From an uncultured Lachnospiraceae bacterium (GTDB lineage Bacteria; Bacillota; Clostridia; Lachnospirales; Lachnospiraceae), in NCBI GenBank assembly GCA_947567595.1, contig CANOMQ010000002.1, positions 1-64,000 of the forward strand: 64,000 bases of DNA. Reading direction: 5' to 3'. Numbering within the stretch: the stretch's first letter is position 1; every line of letters begins with the position of its first letter. Positions 1 to 7,915 of the stretch are shown piece by piece. A model generated the notes under the pieces. That model was not told the origin of the DNA and ran no database searches. It saw only the letters and a program-made list of their open reading frames with translations. The position numbers and the translations under genes are program-made.

Positions 1-1004
1 TCGTCCTTCGTCTTAAAATTACGCATGTCATTCTGAAAGCTATGCGTATTCACCGTAACAGACTCCCCGCCAAGCATCTGCACAATGTCCGAGCGCAGCC
101 CGTCAAAGTCCATGTCCATGTAAACCTTCAATGCCTCATACGTTTCCGTGGAAGTCCAGTAATTTGAAAAATCCTGACACTGCATCGCTTCCACCACAGA
201 TTTCGGATTATAAATATGCTTAAATTTCCGCAGCCTGTACCCGTCATACCAGCTTCGCGTCTCGGCAAAATCCATGTCGAACCGCCCGCATAACGCCTTT
301 ACCTCCTCGTCCGTAAACCCCGTATATTCCTCCAGCATTTTTTGATTTGTCATCGAATACTCCGCAAACATATTTAACGCAGAATGCACCCCATACTTCT
401 TAACCGGCAAAATTCCCGTCATATACGCAAGCGCAACATACGACTGATCCTTCAAAAGATTACGCAAAAAATCAAGATACTGCTTCTGCATCGCCTCCGA
501 CTCCTGCCGTTCCCGCATCACACAATCCCACTCGTCAATCAGGAAAACAAACTCCTTATTCGTTTTCGCATAAATCTTCTCCAGCGCTTCCGCTAAAACC
601 GTCACCCGCTCCGAAAACAAATCCCCGTACGTTTCCCGCAGCTCCTCCAAAACCGCCTGCTCTAAATATTCCGTTACCTCCTGATTTTTTGCCCGAATTA
701 AAAACTGCTGCATATTCAAATAAATCACATCATACCGATTCAAATGCTCCAAAAAACCTTCATCATGCGCAATCTCAAACCCCTGAAACAGCTCCGCCGA
801 CTCACACCCACAGCTATAATACGCCGCCAGCATCGCAAGCGTCATGGACTTCCCAAACCGACGCGGTCTGCTGACACAAAAATACTTATCCCTCGTATTT
901 AAACGTTTGTTTGTATACCTTATCAGCCCTGTTTTATCCACATAAATTTCTGAACAAACAGACTCCCGAAACCCCTTATTCGTCGGATTTAAATAAATAC
1001 CCAT
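1..1004 (-). CDS. AAA-ATPase-like / PD-(D/E)XK family protein, partial
   Basis: Only the N-terminal ~334 residues are visible because the gene runs off the left edge. It opens MGIYLNPTNKGFRE from an ATG preceded by AGGAAGGGG. A P-loop (RPRRFGKSMTL) lies near residue 45 and a Walker B-like stretch (VFLIDEWDCVM) near residue 150. These match the AAA-ATPase-like family (PF09820), whose members usually end in a PD-(D/E)XK nuclease domain; that part is outside the window. The family is multicopy in Lachnospiraceae and Bacteroidetes. Its biological role is unknown, and a mobile-element or defence link is only inference. Confidence 0.8.
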   Translation of the reverse strand, partial: MGIYLNPTNKGFRESVCSEIYVDKTGLIRYTNKRLNTRDKYFCVSRPRRFGKSMTLAMLAAYYSCGCESAELFQGFEIAHDEGFLEHLNRYDVIYLNMQQFLIRAKNQEVTEYLEQAVLEELRETYGDLFSERVTVLAEALEKIYAKTNKEFVFLIDEWDCVMRERQESEAMQKQYLDFLRNLLKDQSYVALAYMTGILPVKKYGVHSALNMFAEYSMTNQKMLEEYTGFTDEEVKALCGRFDMDFAETRSWYDGYRLRKFKHIYNPKSVVEAMQCQDFSNYWTSTETYEALKVYMDMDFDGLRSDIVQMLGGESVTVNTHSFQNDMRNFKTKD

Positions 1005-1074
1005 AACCGCTTCCCCTTCCTAATATCAATCGCAACAATCCCGCTAACCTACATTATACGTGACCACCCGCCAA

Positions 1075-1833
1075 TTAACAATACAAATCCGCCTCCACAT
1101 TCAGCTTTCCCTTTCGCGTCTCACCCGATACACCCACAAATGCAAACCGCCCAAAGCCTCTCACCGAAACCTTATCCCCCGCCTTTAACTGCCCGCTGTT
1201 ATTCTCATTGAGCCTCCCATTCACAAACACCTTTTTCCCCCGAAAAAGCTCCACACTCTCACTGCGCGACAAATGATACAACTTCGCAATAATACTATCC
1301 GCCCGCGCCGCGCTCACCTGCACGGTCTTGCGCTCCAGTCGCGTCACCGTGCTCTTTGGAACCTCCTTCGCAAGCCCGCACCGTACATTCGTATGCCGCA
1401 CCTTGTCAAGCTCCGCTATAATATAAGAAGACATCTTTTCCGTGCAAAACAAAAACGCCCGCTTCCCCTCAATCACAATATCACCAAGCGTCGCGCGCTC
1501 AATCCCCAAATTCATCAGCGCCCCCAGATAATCCCGATGGCTTAACTCCTCACCAAACTTTTCAATCAGCGGCGCAATCTCCACACACGCAATCGGAAAC
1601 GGCTCCACATAGCCGCAAAGCGCCTCGTCCCCAAACCGCAGCATCACCCGCTCGCAGTCCGCAGTCCCGCCAAAAACCGTCACCGGCACATACGAAAGCT
1701 CCCGCTCCATCTGATAATAACAATTCAGCTCCGCAAGCGACAAAAATCCCGTAAACAAATACTGGCTGTTTGTATACGCCTTATTTGCAAGCTCCGAAAG
1801 CCGCTTTTGAAACAATACCTCATCTGCGTCCAT
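1075..1833 (-). CDS. YlmH-type S4 RNA-binding protein
   Basis: The protein has about 252 residues. The N-terminal two thirds match the YlmH fold (RLSELANKAYTNSQYLFTGFL at the start), and an S4 RNA-binding domain sits at the C-terminus (SRSESVELFRGKKVFVNG). YlmH proteins bind the ribosome or tRNA-blocked 50S subunits and are often near cell-division genes, which is not the case here. The ATG chosen follows GGAGG by 9 bases; two in-frame ATGs upstream lack suitable spacing. It overlaps the end of the upstream nuclease gene by 14 bases, suggesting translational coupling. The family is clear; the precise role here is inferred. Confidence 0.85.
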   Translation of the reverse strand: MDADEVLFQKRLSELANKAYTNSQYLFTGFLSLAELNCYYQMERELSYVPVTVFGGTADCERVMLRFGDEALCGYVEPFPIACVEIAPLIEKFGEELSHRDYLGALMNLGIERATLGDIVIEGKRAFLFCTEKMSSYIIAELDKVRHTNVRCGLAKEVPKSTVTRLERKTVQVSAARADSIIAKLYHLSRSESVELFRGKKVFVNGRLNENNSGQLKAGDKVSVRGFGRFAFVGVSGETRKGKLNVEADLYC

Positions 1834-2290
1834 TGTCATCGTCCTCCAAATATTCAATATAATCCCTGTCCCACATCAAAATCTTAAGCTTCCGCGCCGC
1901 CTCCGCCGCAGGCTTCGTAAAATACTGGTTCGTCATCACCGCTCCCACCATTCTGTCATAATAATCACGCCCCGCATACGCCTCCTGCACAGCCTTCACG
2001 CCCACCAGTCCCGCATACCGCTTACACTGTATCGCATACGTCACGCCGTCCTTTTCCGCCAAAATATCAATCCCGTAATCCCCGCTGCCCCTCGTGACCT
2101 CCACCTCAATAAACCCATTCGCAGCAAGCAAATCCGCACAAAAATACTCAAACTCCAGCCCCTCCATATTGTCCAGCTCATGCGCCCGCGCCGCCCTGCG
2201 AAACCGCCTGCAAAGCACAAGCCCCGCCACAGCAGCCATCACAACCCCCACAATCACTACCGCCATCATTCCAATCGCATTTCCCGTCAT
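1820..2290 (-). CDS. Membrane-anchored Mrr-like restriction endonuclease
   Basis: About 156 residues. One membrane segment (MMAVVIVGVVMAAVAGLVLC) lies at the N-terminus, followed by a restriction-endonuclease-like Mrr_cat domain. Its core is visible as FEYFCADLLAANGF, then GSGDYGIDILAEKDG and YAIQCKRY, giving the D..(E/Q)xK catalytic pattern. Such short membrane-bound Mrr-like proteins are common in Firmicutes and their substrate is unknown. The start was chosen at the ATG preceded by a GGGGAGAGG ribosome site rather than the longer frame, which would put a charged stretch before the membrane helix. It is co-transcribed with the YlmH-type gene. Confidence 0.8.
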   Translation of the reverse strand: MTGNAIGMMAVVIVGVVMAAVAGLVLCRRFRRAARAHELDNMEGLEFEYFCADLLAANGFIEVEVTRGSGDYGIDILAEKDGVTYAIQCKRYAGLVGVKAVQEAYAGRDYYDRMVGAVMTNQYFTKPAAEAARKLKILMWDRDYIEYLEDDDNGRR

Positions 2291-2448
2291 GCCTTCGTTT
2301 CCTCTCCCCTGATAAATCCACCTTAAACAACCATTTGTTATCAATAAAAAACAACAAAATCAATAAAACCTTATAAAACCATCATACCACGCAAACATCA
2401 GTTCCCGCAACTAAAATTTCCGAATTTCTCCTATTTTCCAAATAATTG

Positions 2449-2477
2449 TTTACAAATTCCCCGAATTGTTGTATAGT
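2449..2477 (+). promoter_or_regulatory. Sigma-A promoter for the folT transcript
   Basis: TTTACA and TATAGT are separated by 17 bases, about 35 bases before the THF riboswitch. Position and spacing fit a housekeeping promoter. No transcript data are available. Confidence 0.6.
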
Positions 2478-2511
2478 TTGCATTGTAACTTATTATGTTA
2501 ATATATTTCAT

Positions 2512-2612
2512 GCAGAGTAGAATCGCGTGCGTCAAGTGCCTTGTGAACAGGGAGTTGTCACAGGGACGAAAAAGCCCTACGGCTTTGCGGTACGGGGTTC
2601 GCATCCCGCTGC
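2512..2612 (+). ncRNA. Tetrahydrofolate (THF) riboswitch
   Basis: The segment carries the conserved THF aptamer blocks in order: AGAGTAGA, then CGCGT..AAGTG, GAACAGGGAnTTG, GGACGAAA, and a closing GCAG/CTGC stem at its two ends. It lies directly upstream of a folate ECF transporter gene, the classic context of this riboswitch (Rfam THF family). The folT ribosome site (GTGGAGG) lies about 38 bases downstream with no strong terminator between them. Control by masking translation initiation therefore looks likelier than termination, but that is inference. Confidence 0.9.
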
Positions 2613-2665
2613 TACATATTTTTGTGTAGTTTTCGGTCTCGCTGCATTAGTGGAGGCGTTTTTTT

Positions 2666-3223
2666 ATGCAAAAAATCAAACAGTTCTATCTCGATTCCGT
2701 CAACCAGCTCAAAATCACGCAAAACCTTGTCATCTGCGGACTGATGGCAGCGCTCGCCGTCGTGCTAAGCTACGTGGCAAGCATCGACGTTGGTCCCTAT
2801 ATCCGCATCGGTTTTTCCGGCATTCCAAACCGCATGATTGAATTTCTTTTCGGTCCCATCATCGGTTCGCTCTTTGGCGGAATGCTCGACATTCTAAAAT
2901 ATCTGATAAAGCCAAGCGGCCCGTTCTTTTTTGGCTTCACCTTCGACGCAATGCTCGCAGGCGTGCTTTACGGCTCCTTTCTATATAAAAAGCCCGTAAA
3001 GCTCTGGCGCATCGCAGCCGCGGAGCTGGTCACCAAGCTGGTTGTCAACTGCTTTTTCAACACCCTTTGGATTTCCATGCTGTACGGAAAAGGATTTTTC
3101 GTTCTCCTTCCCGCGCGGATTATCAAAAACGCAGTCATGCTTCCGGTTGACACCGCAATTTTATTTTTTGCGCTGACCTTCCTGCAAAGAATATCAGCCA
3201 CCTTAAACCTGAAAAGCAGATAA
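2666..3223 (+). CDS. folT: Folate ECF transporter S component
   Basis: A 185-residue integral membrane protein with about six hydrophobic segments. It has the hallmarks of the folate-type S component: an N-terminal helix (NLVICGLMAALAVVLSYVA) and conserved IRIGFSGIPNRMIEFLFGP followed by KPSGPFFFGFTFDAML. It binds folates and delivers them through the shared ECF energising module (EcfA/A'/T), which is not encoded here. The THF riboswitch in its leader supports the substrate. The ATG follows GGAGG by 9-10 bases. A 104-residue overlapping frame through the riboswitch is a shadow. Confidence 0.92.
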   Translation: MQKIKQFYLDSVNQLKITQNLVICGLMAALAVVLSYVASIDVGPYIRIGFSGIPNRMIEFLFGPIIGSLFGGMLDILKYLIKPSGPFFFGFTFDAMLAGVLYGSFLYKKPVKLWRIAAAELVTKLVVNCFFNTLWISMLYGKGFFVLLPARIIKNAVMLPVDTAILFFALTFLQRISATLNLKSR

Positions 3224-3227
3224 CATT

Positions 3228-3275
3228 GTGGATAACCCAAACCACAATATCTTGTATTTACTGCATTTATCCACA
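3228..3275. promoter_or_regulatory. Pair of inverted consensus DnaA boxes
   Basis: TGTGGATAA at 3228-3236 and TTATCCACA at 3267-3275 are two perfect consensus DnaA 9-mers in opposite orientation, 30 bases apart, in the gap after folT. They could also form a 9-bp stem in RNA. No T-run follows, so a terminator is less likely. The rest of the ~250-base gap holds two short stem-loops (arms CGAATG/CATTCG and TGTCAT/ATGACA) just before the next gene and nothing else recognisable. Confidence 0.45.
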
Positions 3276-3479
3276 CCTGCTTTAGTGTACTAAAGGTTTC
3301 AGTTACATAAGAACTTGCAAAACCATTTCACTTTTCCCAGAATGCAAATTTAGTCTTTTATCTCGAAACAAAGTGTGGTAAGATAGTTCTATCGAATGAT
3401 TTTAGGGAGTATGCCATTCGGAACAAGGGTGTCATCATGAAGGAAAATGACAGCATAATTTTTCTACCGGAGGGATACA

Positions 3480-4355
3480 ATGGAGTACAATTACAACCGA
3501 ATATTAGATGAAATCAGGCAGCTTATAAACAAATCCGTTCTGATTTGGCTTGGCTTTATGGCAGGAATGTCCTTATTAATCAGCATTTTATGTGCCGTAG
3601 ACATTCTTCCCACACAGGCGCTTTGGACGCTTTTAGGAATGCTTCCTTCTGCCCTCGTGCTGATGCTTGTGGTTGCATATTATCACAAAAAAGCAGCAAC
3701 CTTCGCCAAAAAGCAGCAGATTGCAATGATGGCATTTCACGCAAAGAAAGCGCTTGACAGCCTGCAGCAGGATTTTCCCGATACGTTTTTAAGCGATTGT
3801 CAGATTAGAATGCGCTACCTTGCCAAAAACGGTATTGATGTGGACAACGCACTCAAGCGTCTTGGTGGAAGCGTCGATACCTACAACCAGCTTGTGCTCT
3901 CCTTTTTGGGGGAAAGTGATGAGCTTGAGGACGCACTCTACGATCTAATGCAGCCTGAAACGCTTTTTCAATATGGCAGCAAGGCGCACACCCTGCGGGT
4001 GAAAGCAAATGAGCTTGGCATTTCCAATCTCACGGACACTGCCTTTTTCCATGAAATAGAAGCATATGCAGGCAGCTTGGACATCGTCCGCAGCAATTGG
4101 GAAAAGCTTTCCTTTGAGCTTGATGAGGCATACGGCATCTTTTTTGAGTACATCAACTCACTGGGACTCGACAAGCCCATGACCTTCAAGCATTGGGGTG
4201 AACGGCTTCAGGAAGCGTTCAACGCACTCGAAACCTATGACACCATCAAAGCAAAAAAGATTTTGAGTGAGCTGATAAAATATCAGATTGATGCGGACAT
4301 CACAAAAACCCTTCAAGGCATTATCACGAACATCGACGAAATCATGGCAAACTGA
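3480..4355 (+). CDS. Membrane-anchored HPt (histidine phosphotransfer) protein
   Basis: 291 residues. Two membrane segments lie at about 20-43 and 48-67. A soluble helical part follows with an HPt signature: GIDVDNALKRLGGSVDTYNQ at 118-137, then a phospho-acceptor-type motif AHTLRVKANELGI with His170. A second helical extension (about 215-290) resembles tails on other clostridial HPt proteins. HPt domains relay phosphate between hybrid kinases and response regulators; no partner is encoded nearby. The usual HxLKGSA core is changed to HTLRVKA, so phosphotransfer is likely but not certain. A CCGGAGGG ribosome site precedes the ATG, and a terminator follows. Confidence 0.7.
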   Translation: MEYNYNRILDEIRQLINKSVLIWLGFMAGMSLLISILCAVDILPTQALWTLLGMLPSALVLMLVVAYYHKKAATFAKKQQIAMMAFHAKKALDSLQQDFPDTFLSDCQIRMRYLAKNGIDVDNALKRLGGSVDTYNQLVLSFLGESDELEDALYDLMQPETLFQYGSKAHTLRVKANELGISNLTDTAFFHEIEAYAGSLDIVRSNWEKLSFELDEAYGIFFEYINSLGLDKPMTFKHWGERLQEAFNALETYDTIKAKKILSELIKYQIDADITKTLQGIITNIDEIMAN

Positions 4356-4375
4356 ATATCGAAAAAACAGGATAC

Positions 4376-4407
4376 AAAAAGGAGACAAATAATGAGTCTC
4401 CTTTTTT
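4376..4407 (+). terminator. Rho-independent terminator
   Basis: A stem with arms AAAAGGAGAC and GTCTCCTTTT is closed by a short loop and followed by T residues. It ends the HPt gene and separates it from pflA. Confidence 0.8.
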
Positions 4408-4508
4408 CCATATAATTTTTATAAAATCTATCGTTTTTTACGGAATATAGGGTATAATGTATATAGTTCGTTATTTATATTGCAAAAAAACGGAGGTAAT
4501 GCGAAACT

Positions 4509-5267
4509 ATGAAAGGAAGAATACATTCACTGGAATCTTTTGGAACCGTTGACGGCCCCGGCGTGCGCTACGTCGTTTTTGTACAGGGCTGCCCCATGCG
4601 CTGCGCCTACTGCCACAATCCGGACACTTGGGAGATGAGCGGCGGCACCATGATGGAGCCGGAAGAAATCCTCGAAAACTATGAACGCAACAAGCCCTTC
4701 TACCGCGACGGCGGTATCACGGTCACAGGCGGCGAGCCGCTAATGCAGATTGATTTTCTGCTTGACCTTTTCACAAAGGCGCGTGCGCGCGGCATTCACA
4801 CCTGCCTTGACACGTCGGGAATTGCCTACAAGCCAAACAACAATCCCGAATGGCTTGCGAAGCTTGACAAGCTCTGCGAGGTGACAAACCTTGTCATGCT
4901 CGACATCAAGCATATTGACCCCGAAAAGCACAAGGAGCTTGTAAAGCAGCCAAACGACGGCATTCTCGCGTTTGCCGAATATCTTGATGAAAAAGGCGTT
5001 GATATATGGATTCGCCACGTCGTGGTTCCCGGCATTACGGACAATCCCGATGATTTGCACAGGCTTGGCGTTTTTATCGGCGGCTTGAAAAACCTCAAGG
5101 CGCTTGATGTGCTCCCTTACCACACAATGGGCGAGAAAAAGTACAAGGAGCTTGGCATGGAGTACCGTCTTGCGGGCATTCCCGACATGGACAAAAACAA
5201 GGTTCCTGAGTTAAAACAGTATATTCTCAACGGCATTAAGGAGCGCCGCGGCATTCCCACAAAATAA
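4509..5267 (+). CDS. pflA: Pyruvate formate-lyase activating enzyme
   Basis: A 252-residue radical-SAM enzyme, the normal length for PflA. The cluster motif is CPMRCAYCHNPDTW (Cx3Cx2C, about residues 28-41), preceded by GTVDGPGVRYVVFVQG. The SAM-binding TVTGGEPLMQ lies near residue 76. It abstracts a hydrogen from the PFL glycine using SAM and a reduced [4Fe-4S] cluster. The likely target is the free-standing 79-residue radical-domain protein 13 kb away, not a full-length PFL. The ferredoxin gene immediately downstream is a plausible electron donor. An ATG follows GGAGG; a TATAAT box lies about 50 bases upstream. Confidence 0.95.
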   Translation: MKGRIHSLESFGTVDGPGVRYVVFVQGCPMRCAYCHNPDTWEMSGGTMMEPEEILENYERNKPFYRDGGITVTGGEPLMQIDFLLDLFTKARARGIHTCLDTSGIAYKPNNNPEWLAKLDKLCEVTNLVMLDIKHIDPEKHKELVKQPNDGILAFAEYLDEKGVDIWIRHVVVPGITDNPDDLHRLGVFIGGLKNLKALDVLPYHTMGEKKYKELGMEYRLAGIPDMDKNKVPELKQYILNGIKERRGIPTK

Positions 5268-5328
5268 CGGTGTAAAAATTTTGCTTTTCTCCTTGTATTT
5301 GAAGGACTTTTATATTACAATATCTGTG

Positions 5329-5346
5329 TTGATAAGTTTTTATCAA
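5329..5346. promoter_or_regulatory. 18-bp palindrome with Rex-like architecture
   Basis: TTGATAA-N4-TTATCAA has the same arm length and spacing as the clostridial Rex operator (TTGTTAA-N4-TTAACAA), with one change per arm. It lies about 45 bases before the ferredoxin start, where a redox regulator would be sensible. Rex binding is an inference. Confidence 0.45.
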
Positions 5347-5390
5347 TATATATTTATGTGTGATTATCATTATATAAGGAGGAATTTACT

Positions 5391-5561
5391 ATGGCATACG
5401 TAATTTCAGATGCATGTGTTTGTTGTGGAGCTTGTGAGGCTCAGTGCCCTGTTGGCGCAATCAGCATGGGTGACGGCAAGTTTGAAATCGACGCAGATAA
5501 GTGCATCGATTGCGGTTCTTGCGCAGGTGCATGCCCGACAGGCTCTATCTCTCAGGCATAA
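5391..5561 (+). CDS. 2[4Fe-4S] ferredoxin
   Basis: A 56-residue clostridial ferredoxin with two CxxCxxCxxxCP motifs (CVCCGACEAQCP and CIDCGSCAGACP), as expected for two [4Fe-4S] clusters. It is a low-potential electron carrier. Because it follows pflA, it may reduce the activase cluster, and it will also serve other ferredoxin-dependent enzymes. A strong ribosome site (AAGGAGG) precedes the ATG, and a perfect terminator follows, so it can be transcribed alone. Confidence 0.95.
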   Translation: MAYVISDACVCCGACEAQCPVGAISMGDGKFEIDADKCIDCGSCAGACPTGSISQA

Positions 5562-5591
5562 TCTAACCGGTAAAAAACATATTTTGAAACG

Positions 5592-5629
5592 CAAAAAGAC
5601 CACACGCTCAATGAAGGGTGTGGTCTTTT
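5592..5629. terminator. Bidirectional terminator
   Basis: The arms AAAAAGACCACAC and its complement enclose an 11-base loop, with A and T tracts on either side. It can stop the ferredoxin transcript (plus) and the MerR-like gene (minus). Confidence 0.85.
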
Positions 5630-5657
5630 TATGTACTGCTTACAGCCCGAAACGCCT

Positions 5658-6479
5658 TTACTGGAACTTTGCCTCCGGTGTTTTCTTAAACAGCCGGAAC
5701 TCCTTTTTCGCCTTTGGCTCCTTCTCCTTGTCCGCAAGCGGAAAGTTGATGGTTTTGTCCTCCTTCTCCTTCTTCGCGTTTTTCGCAAACTTCCCCTTGC
5801 CCCTGTACTGCCTTAAAAGCTCGTCAATGCGCTTGTAATACTCCTCGCTGCGCCTGTCTGCCTCCGAAAGTCTGTTCGTCTCGCGTTCATCGTCACGCTC
5901 CTCCATCAGCCGGAACTGGTAATCAAGCTCCTTGCACACATCGCCCCTGACATTCTCGGAAATGCGCTCCACAATCTTGGCAATCATCTCCTCATTATTT
6001 GCTGCCACGGCTTCCTTCACCAGCTTTTGGAACAAATACTGTAACCGCTGCGTCTGCTCCTCTTGCGAAGGCTTGACCTCGGAAACCTCATTTTTCGCCT
6101 TCATAATCGACTTAATGGACTTAATTTCAATCATGTTCTTTTTCGGCTGCGCTTCGTCATGCTGTCCACTCCCGAAGCTCTCCTCATGCTCCAGCTCCTC
6201 TTCCTCCGTCTCCATCATCGACCGGGAAAGCTTCGTAAGCTGCTTCTGTGCAAAGGGGTTGTCCGACAGAACCGTCTTGACCGCCTTTAGCTGCAAGCCC
6301 TTGTCCTTTAAACTCTTTATCTTCAAAAACCGTTCAATATCCTCCTGTGTATAAACCCGGTGTCCCTGCGGGTTCCTCTTAATCGGTAATTCCAGCTCCT
6401 CTTCCCAGTACCTTAGCACATGCGCCTCCACATGAACCTCTTTTGCCGCCTCGTTAATTAAGTACGTTTCTTTCACCAT
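5658..6479 (-). CDS. MerR-like helix-turn-helix protein with coiled-coil tail
   Basis: About 273 residues. An N-terminal MerR-type winged helix (EAAKEVHVEAHVLRYWEEELE, then NPQGHRVYTQEDIERF) is followed by a long charged region that is Lys/Glu rich and predicted helical, ending in a basic tail. No metal-binding or drug-binding C-terminal domain is visible. The layout recalls chromosome-anchoring RacA-like or other coiled-coil MerR proteins. The start was moved 12 codons inside the longest frame to the ATG preceded by AAGGAGAG. It lies downstream of dnaB on the same strand, possibly as a separate transcript. Function beyond DNA binding is unknown. Confidence 0.75.
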   Translation of the reverse strand: MVKETYLINEAAKEVHVEAHVLRYWEEELELPIKRNPQGHRVYTQEDIERFLKIKSLKDKGLQLKAVKTVLSDNPFAQKQLTKLSRSMMETEEEELEHEESFGSGQHDEAQPKKNMIEIKSIKSIMKAKNEVSEVKPSQEEQTQRLQYLFQKLVKEAVAANNEEMIAKIVERISENVRGDVCKELDYQFRLMEERDDERETNRLSEADRRSEEYYKRIDELLRQYRGKGKFAKNAKKEKEDKTINFPLADKEKEPKAKKEFRLFKKTPEAKFQ

Positions 6480-6552
6480 TCCGACTCTCCTTCCTAAAAT
6501 GTAAAAAGAGGGCATGTCCCATGTTCATGTCCTCTTTCGTAGTTTTACCTCT

Positions 6553-7890
6553 TTATTTTGCAAGATTTGCAAACTGCGTATAGTCCGGCAGCCATGCCAA
6601 GTTGATTGTGCCGATTGCACCGTTCCTCTGCTTGGCAATAATAATCTCCGCCACATTTTTTCGTTCGGTATCTTTATTATAATAATCGTCACGGTAAATA
6701 AACATCACCACATCGGCGTCCTGTTCAATCGCGCCCGACTCACGCAAATCGGAAAGCATCGGTCTATGGTCGGGACGCTGCTCCACCGCCCTTGAGAGCT
6801 GTGACAATGCGATAACAGGCACATGCAGCTCACGCGCCAATGCCTTTAGCGACCTCGAAATATCCGAAATCTCCTGCTGCCTTGACTCATTTTTCCCAGA
6901 GCCCGTCATCAACTGCAAATAGTCGATAATCACCATTTCCAAATTGTGCTCCAGCTTAAATTTGCGGCACTTCGAGCGAAGCTCGCCGAAGCTGATTCCC
7001 GGCGTATCGTCAATCAGCAGCTTCGACCGTCCAATCGCGTCGGCGCCCTCAATCAGGCGCTCCCACTCATCGTCCTTCATGTTTCCCGTACGGATTGACT
7101 GCGAATTGACCTTTGACTCCAAAGAGAGCAGACGGTTCACAAGCTGCTCCTTCGACATCTCCAAGGAAAAAATCGCAACCGCCTTCTCCTCATGGAGCGC
7201 CACATACTGCGCAATATTCAGCACAAACGCCGTTTTTCCCATAGAAGGACGCGCCGCAACCAAAATCAGATCCGAGGGCTGAAACCCCGCCGTCTTGTAA
7301 TCCAAATCAAGAAATCCCGTCGCAATCCCCGTAACCGCACCATCATGCTTGGAAGCCTCCTCAATCATGTTCATCGCGTTCATGACAACCTGTCTGATTG
7401 GCACAAAATCACTGTTATTGCGGTTCTGCACAATGTCAAAAATGTTTTTCTCGGACGCTTCAAGAATTGCCTCAAGTGTATCGTTCTGCGCGTAACAGCT
7501 GTTCGCAATCTCCTCGTTCACCCGGATTAGCTTACGCAGCACGGATTTTTCCGCGACAATCCTTGCGTAATATTTGACGTTTGCGGAAGTCGGTACTGCC
7601 GCCATCACGTCTCTTATGTATTCCAAGCTGTATATCTCCGGCGGCACGCTTTTTTCCTTGAGCCTTTGCTGTAAAGTAACCAAATCAACCGGTTTCCCTT
7701 CATCATTGAGCTCAACCATCGCGTCAAAAAGGATACCATACTGTTTTCCATAAAAGTCATCGCCGCTTATCTGATCGCCCGCGATGGTGATTGCCTCCTT
7801 GTCCATCAGCATGGAACCGATAACCGACTGCTCCGCCTCAATGCTGTGCGGCAGAACCCTCTTTAAAACCGCCTCGTCCATTTCAGGCAT
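6553..7890 (-). CDS. dnaB: Replicative DNA helicase DnaB
   Basis: 445 residues, the usual length. The N-terminal DnaB domain (LPHSIEAEQSVIGSMLMD) is followed by a RecA-like ATPase with Walker A ARPSMGKTA near residue 215 and Walker B MVIIDYLQLM. The DnaB-specific LSQLSRAVEQRPDHRPMLSD also appears. It is the hexameric helicase at the replication fork. The gene order gdpP-rplI-dnaB is conserved in Firmicutes and supports co-transcription; the gap to rplI is only 25 bases. Confidence 0.98.
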   Translation of the reverse strand: MPEMDEAVLKRVLPHSIEAEQSVIGSMLMDKEAITIAGDQISGDDFYGKQYGILFDAMVELNDEGKPVDLVTLQQRLKEKSVPPEIYSLEYIRDVMAAVPTSANVKYYARIVAEKSVLRKLIRVNEEIANSCYAQNDTLEAILEASEKNIFDIVQNRNNSDFVPIRQVVMNAMNMIEEASKHDGAVTGIATGFLDLDYKTAGFQPSDLILVAARPSMGKTAFVLNIAQYVALHEEKAVAIFSLEMSKEQLVNRLLSLESKVNSQSIRTGNMKDDEWERLIEGADAIGRSKLLIDDTPGISFGELRSKCRKFKLEHNLEMVIIDYLQLMTGSGKNESRQQEISDISRSLKALARELHVPVIALSQLSRAVEQRPDHRPMLSDLRESGAIEQDADVVMFIYRDDYYNKDTERKNVAEIIIAKQRNGAIGTINLAWLPDYTQFANLAK

Positions 7891-7915
7891 GATAACCCTC
7901 CATTCCTACGCAGCT

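Noticed and set aside
2527..2841. 104-codon ORF overlapping folT
   Set aside because: It lies across the THF riboswitch, is in another frame of folT and resembles no protein.
3228..3275. Replication origin
   Set aside because: Only two DnaA boxes, no AT-rich unwinding region of note and no origin-linked genes nearby.
5329..5346. FNR/CRP box
   Set aside because: FNR sites need TTGAT-N4-ATCAA; here the half-sites are 8 bases apart, which fits Rex-type spacing instead.
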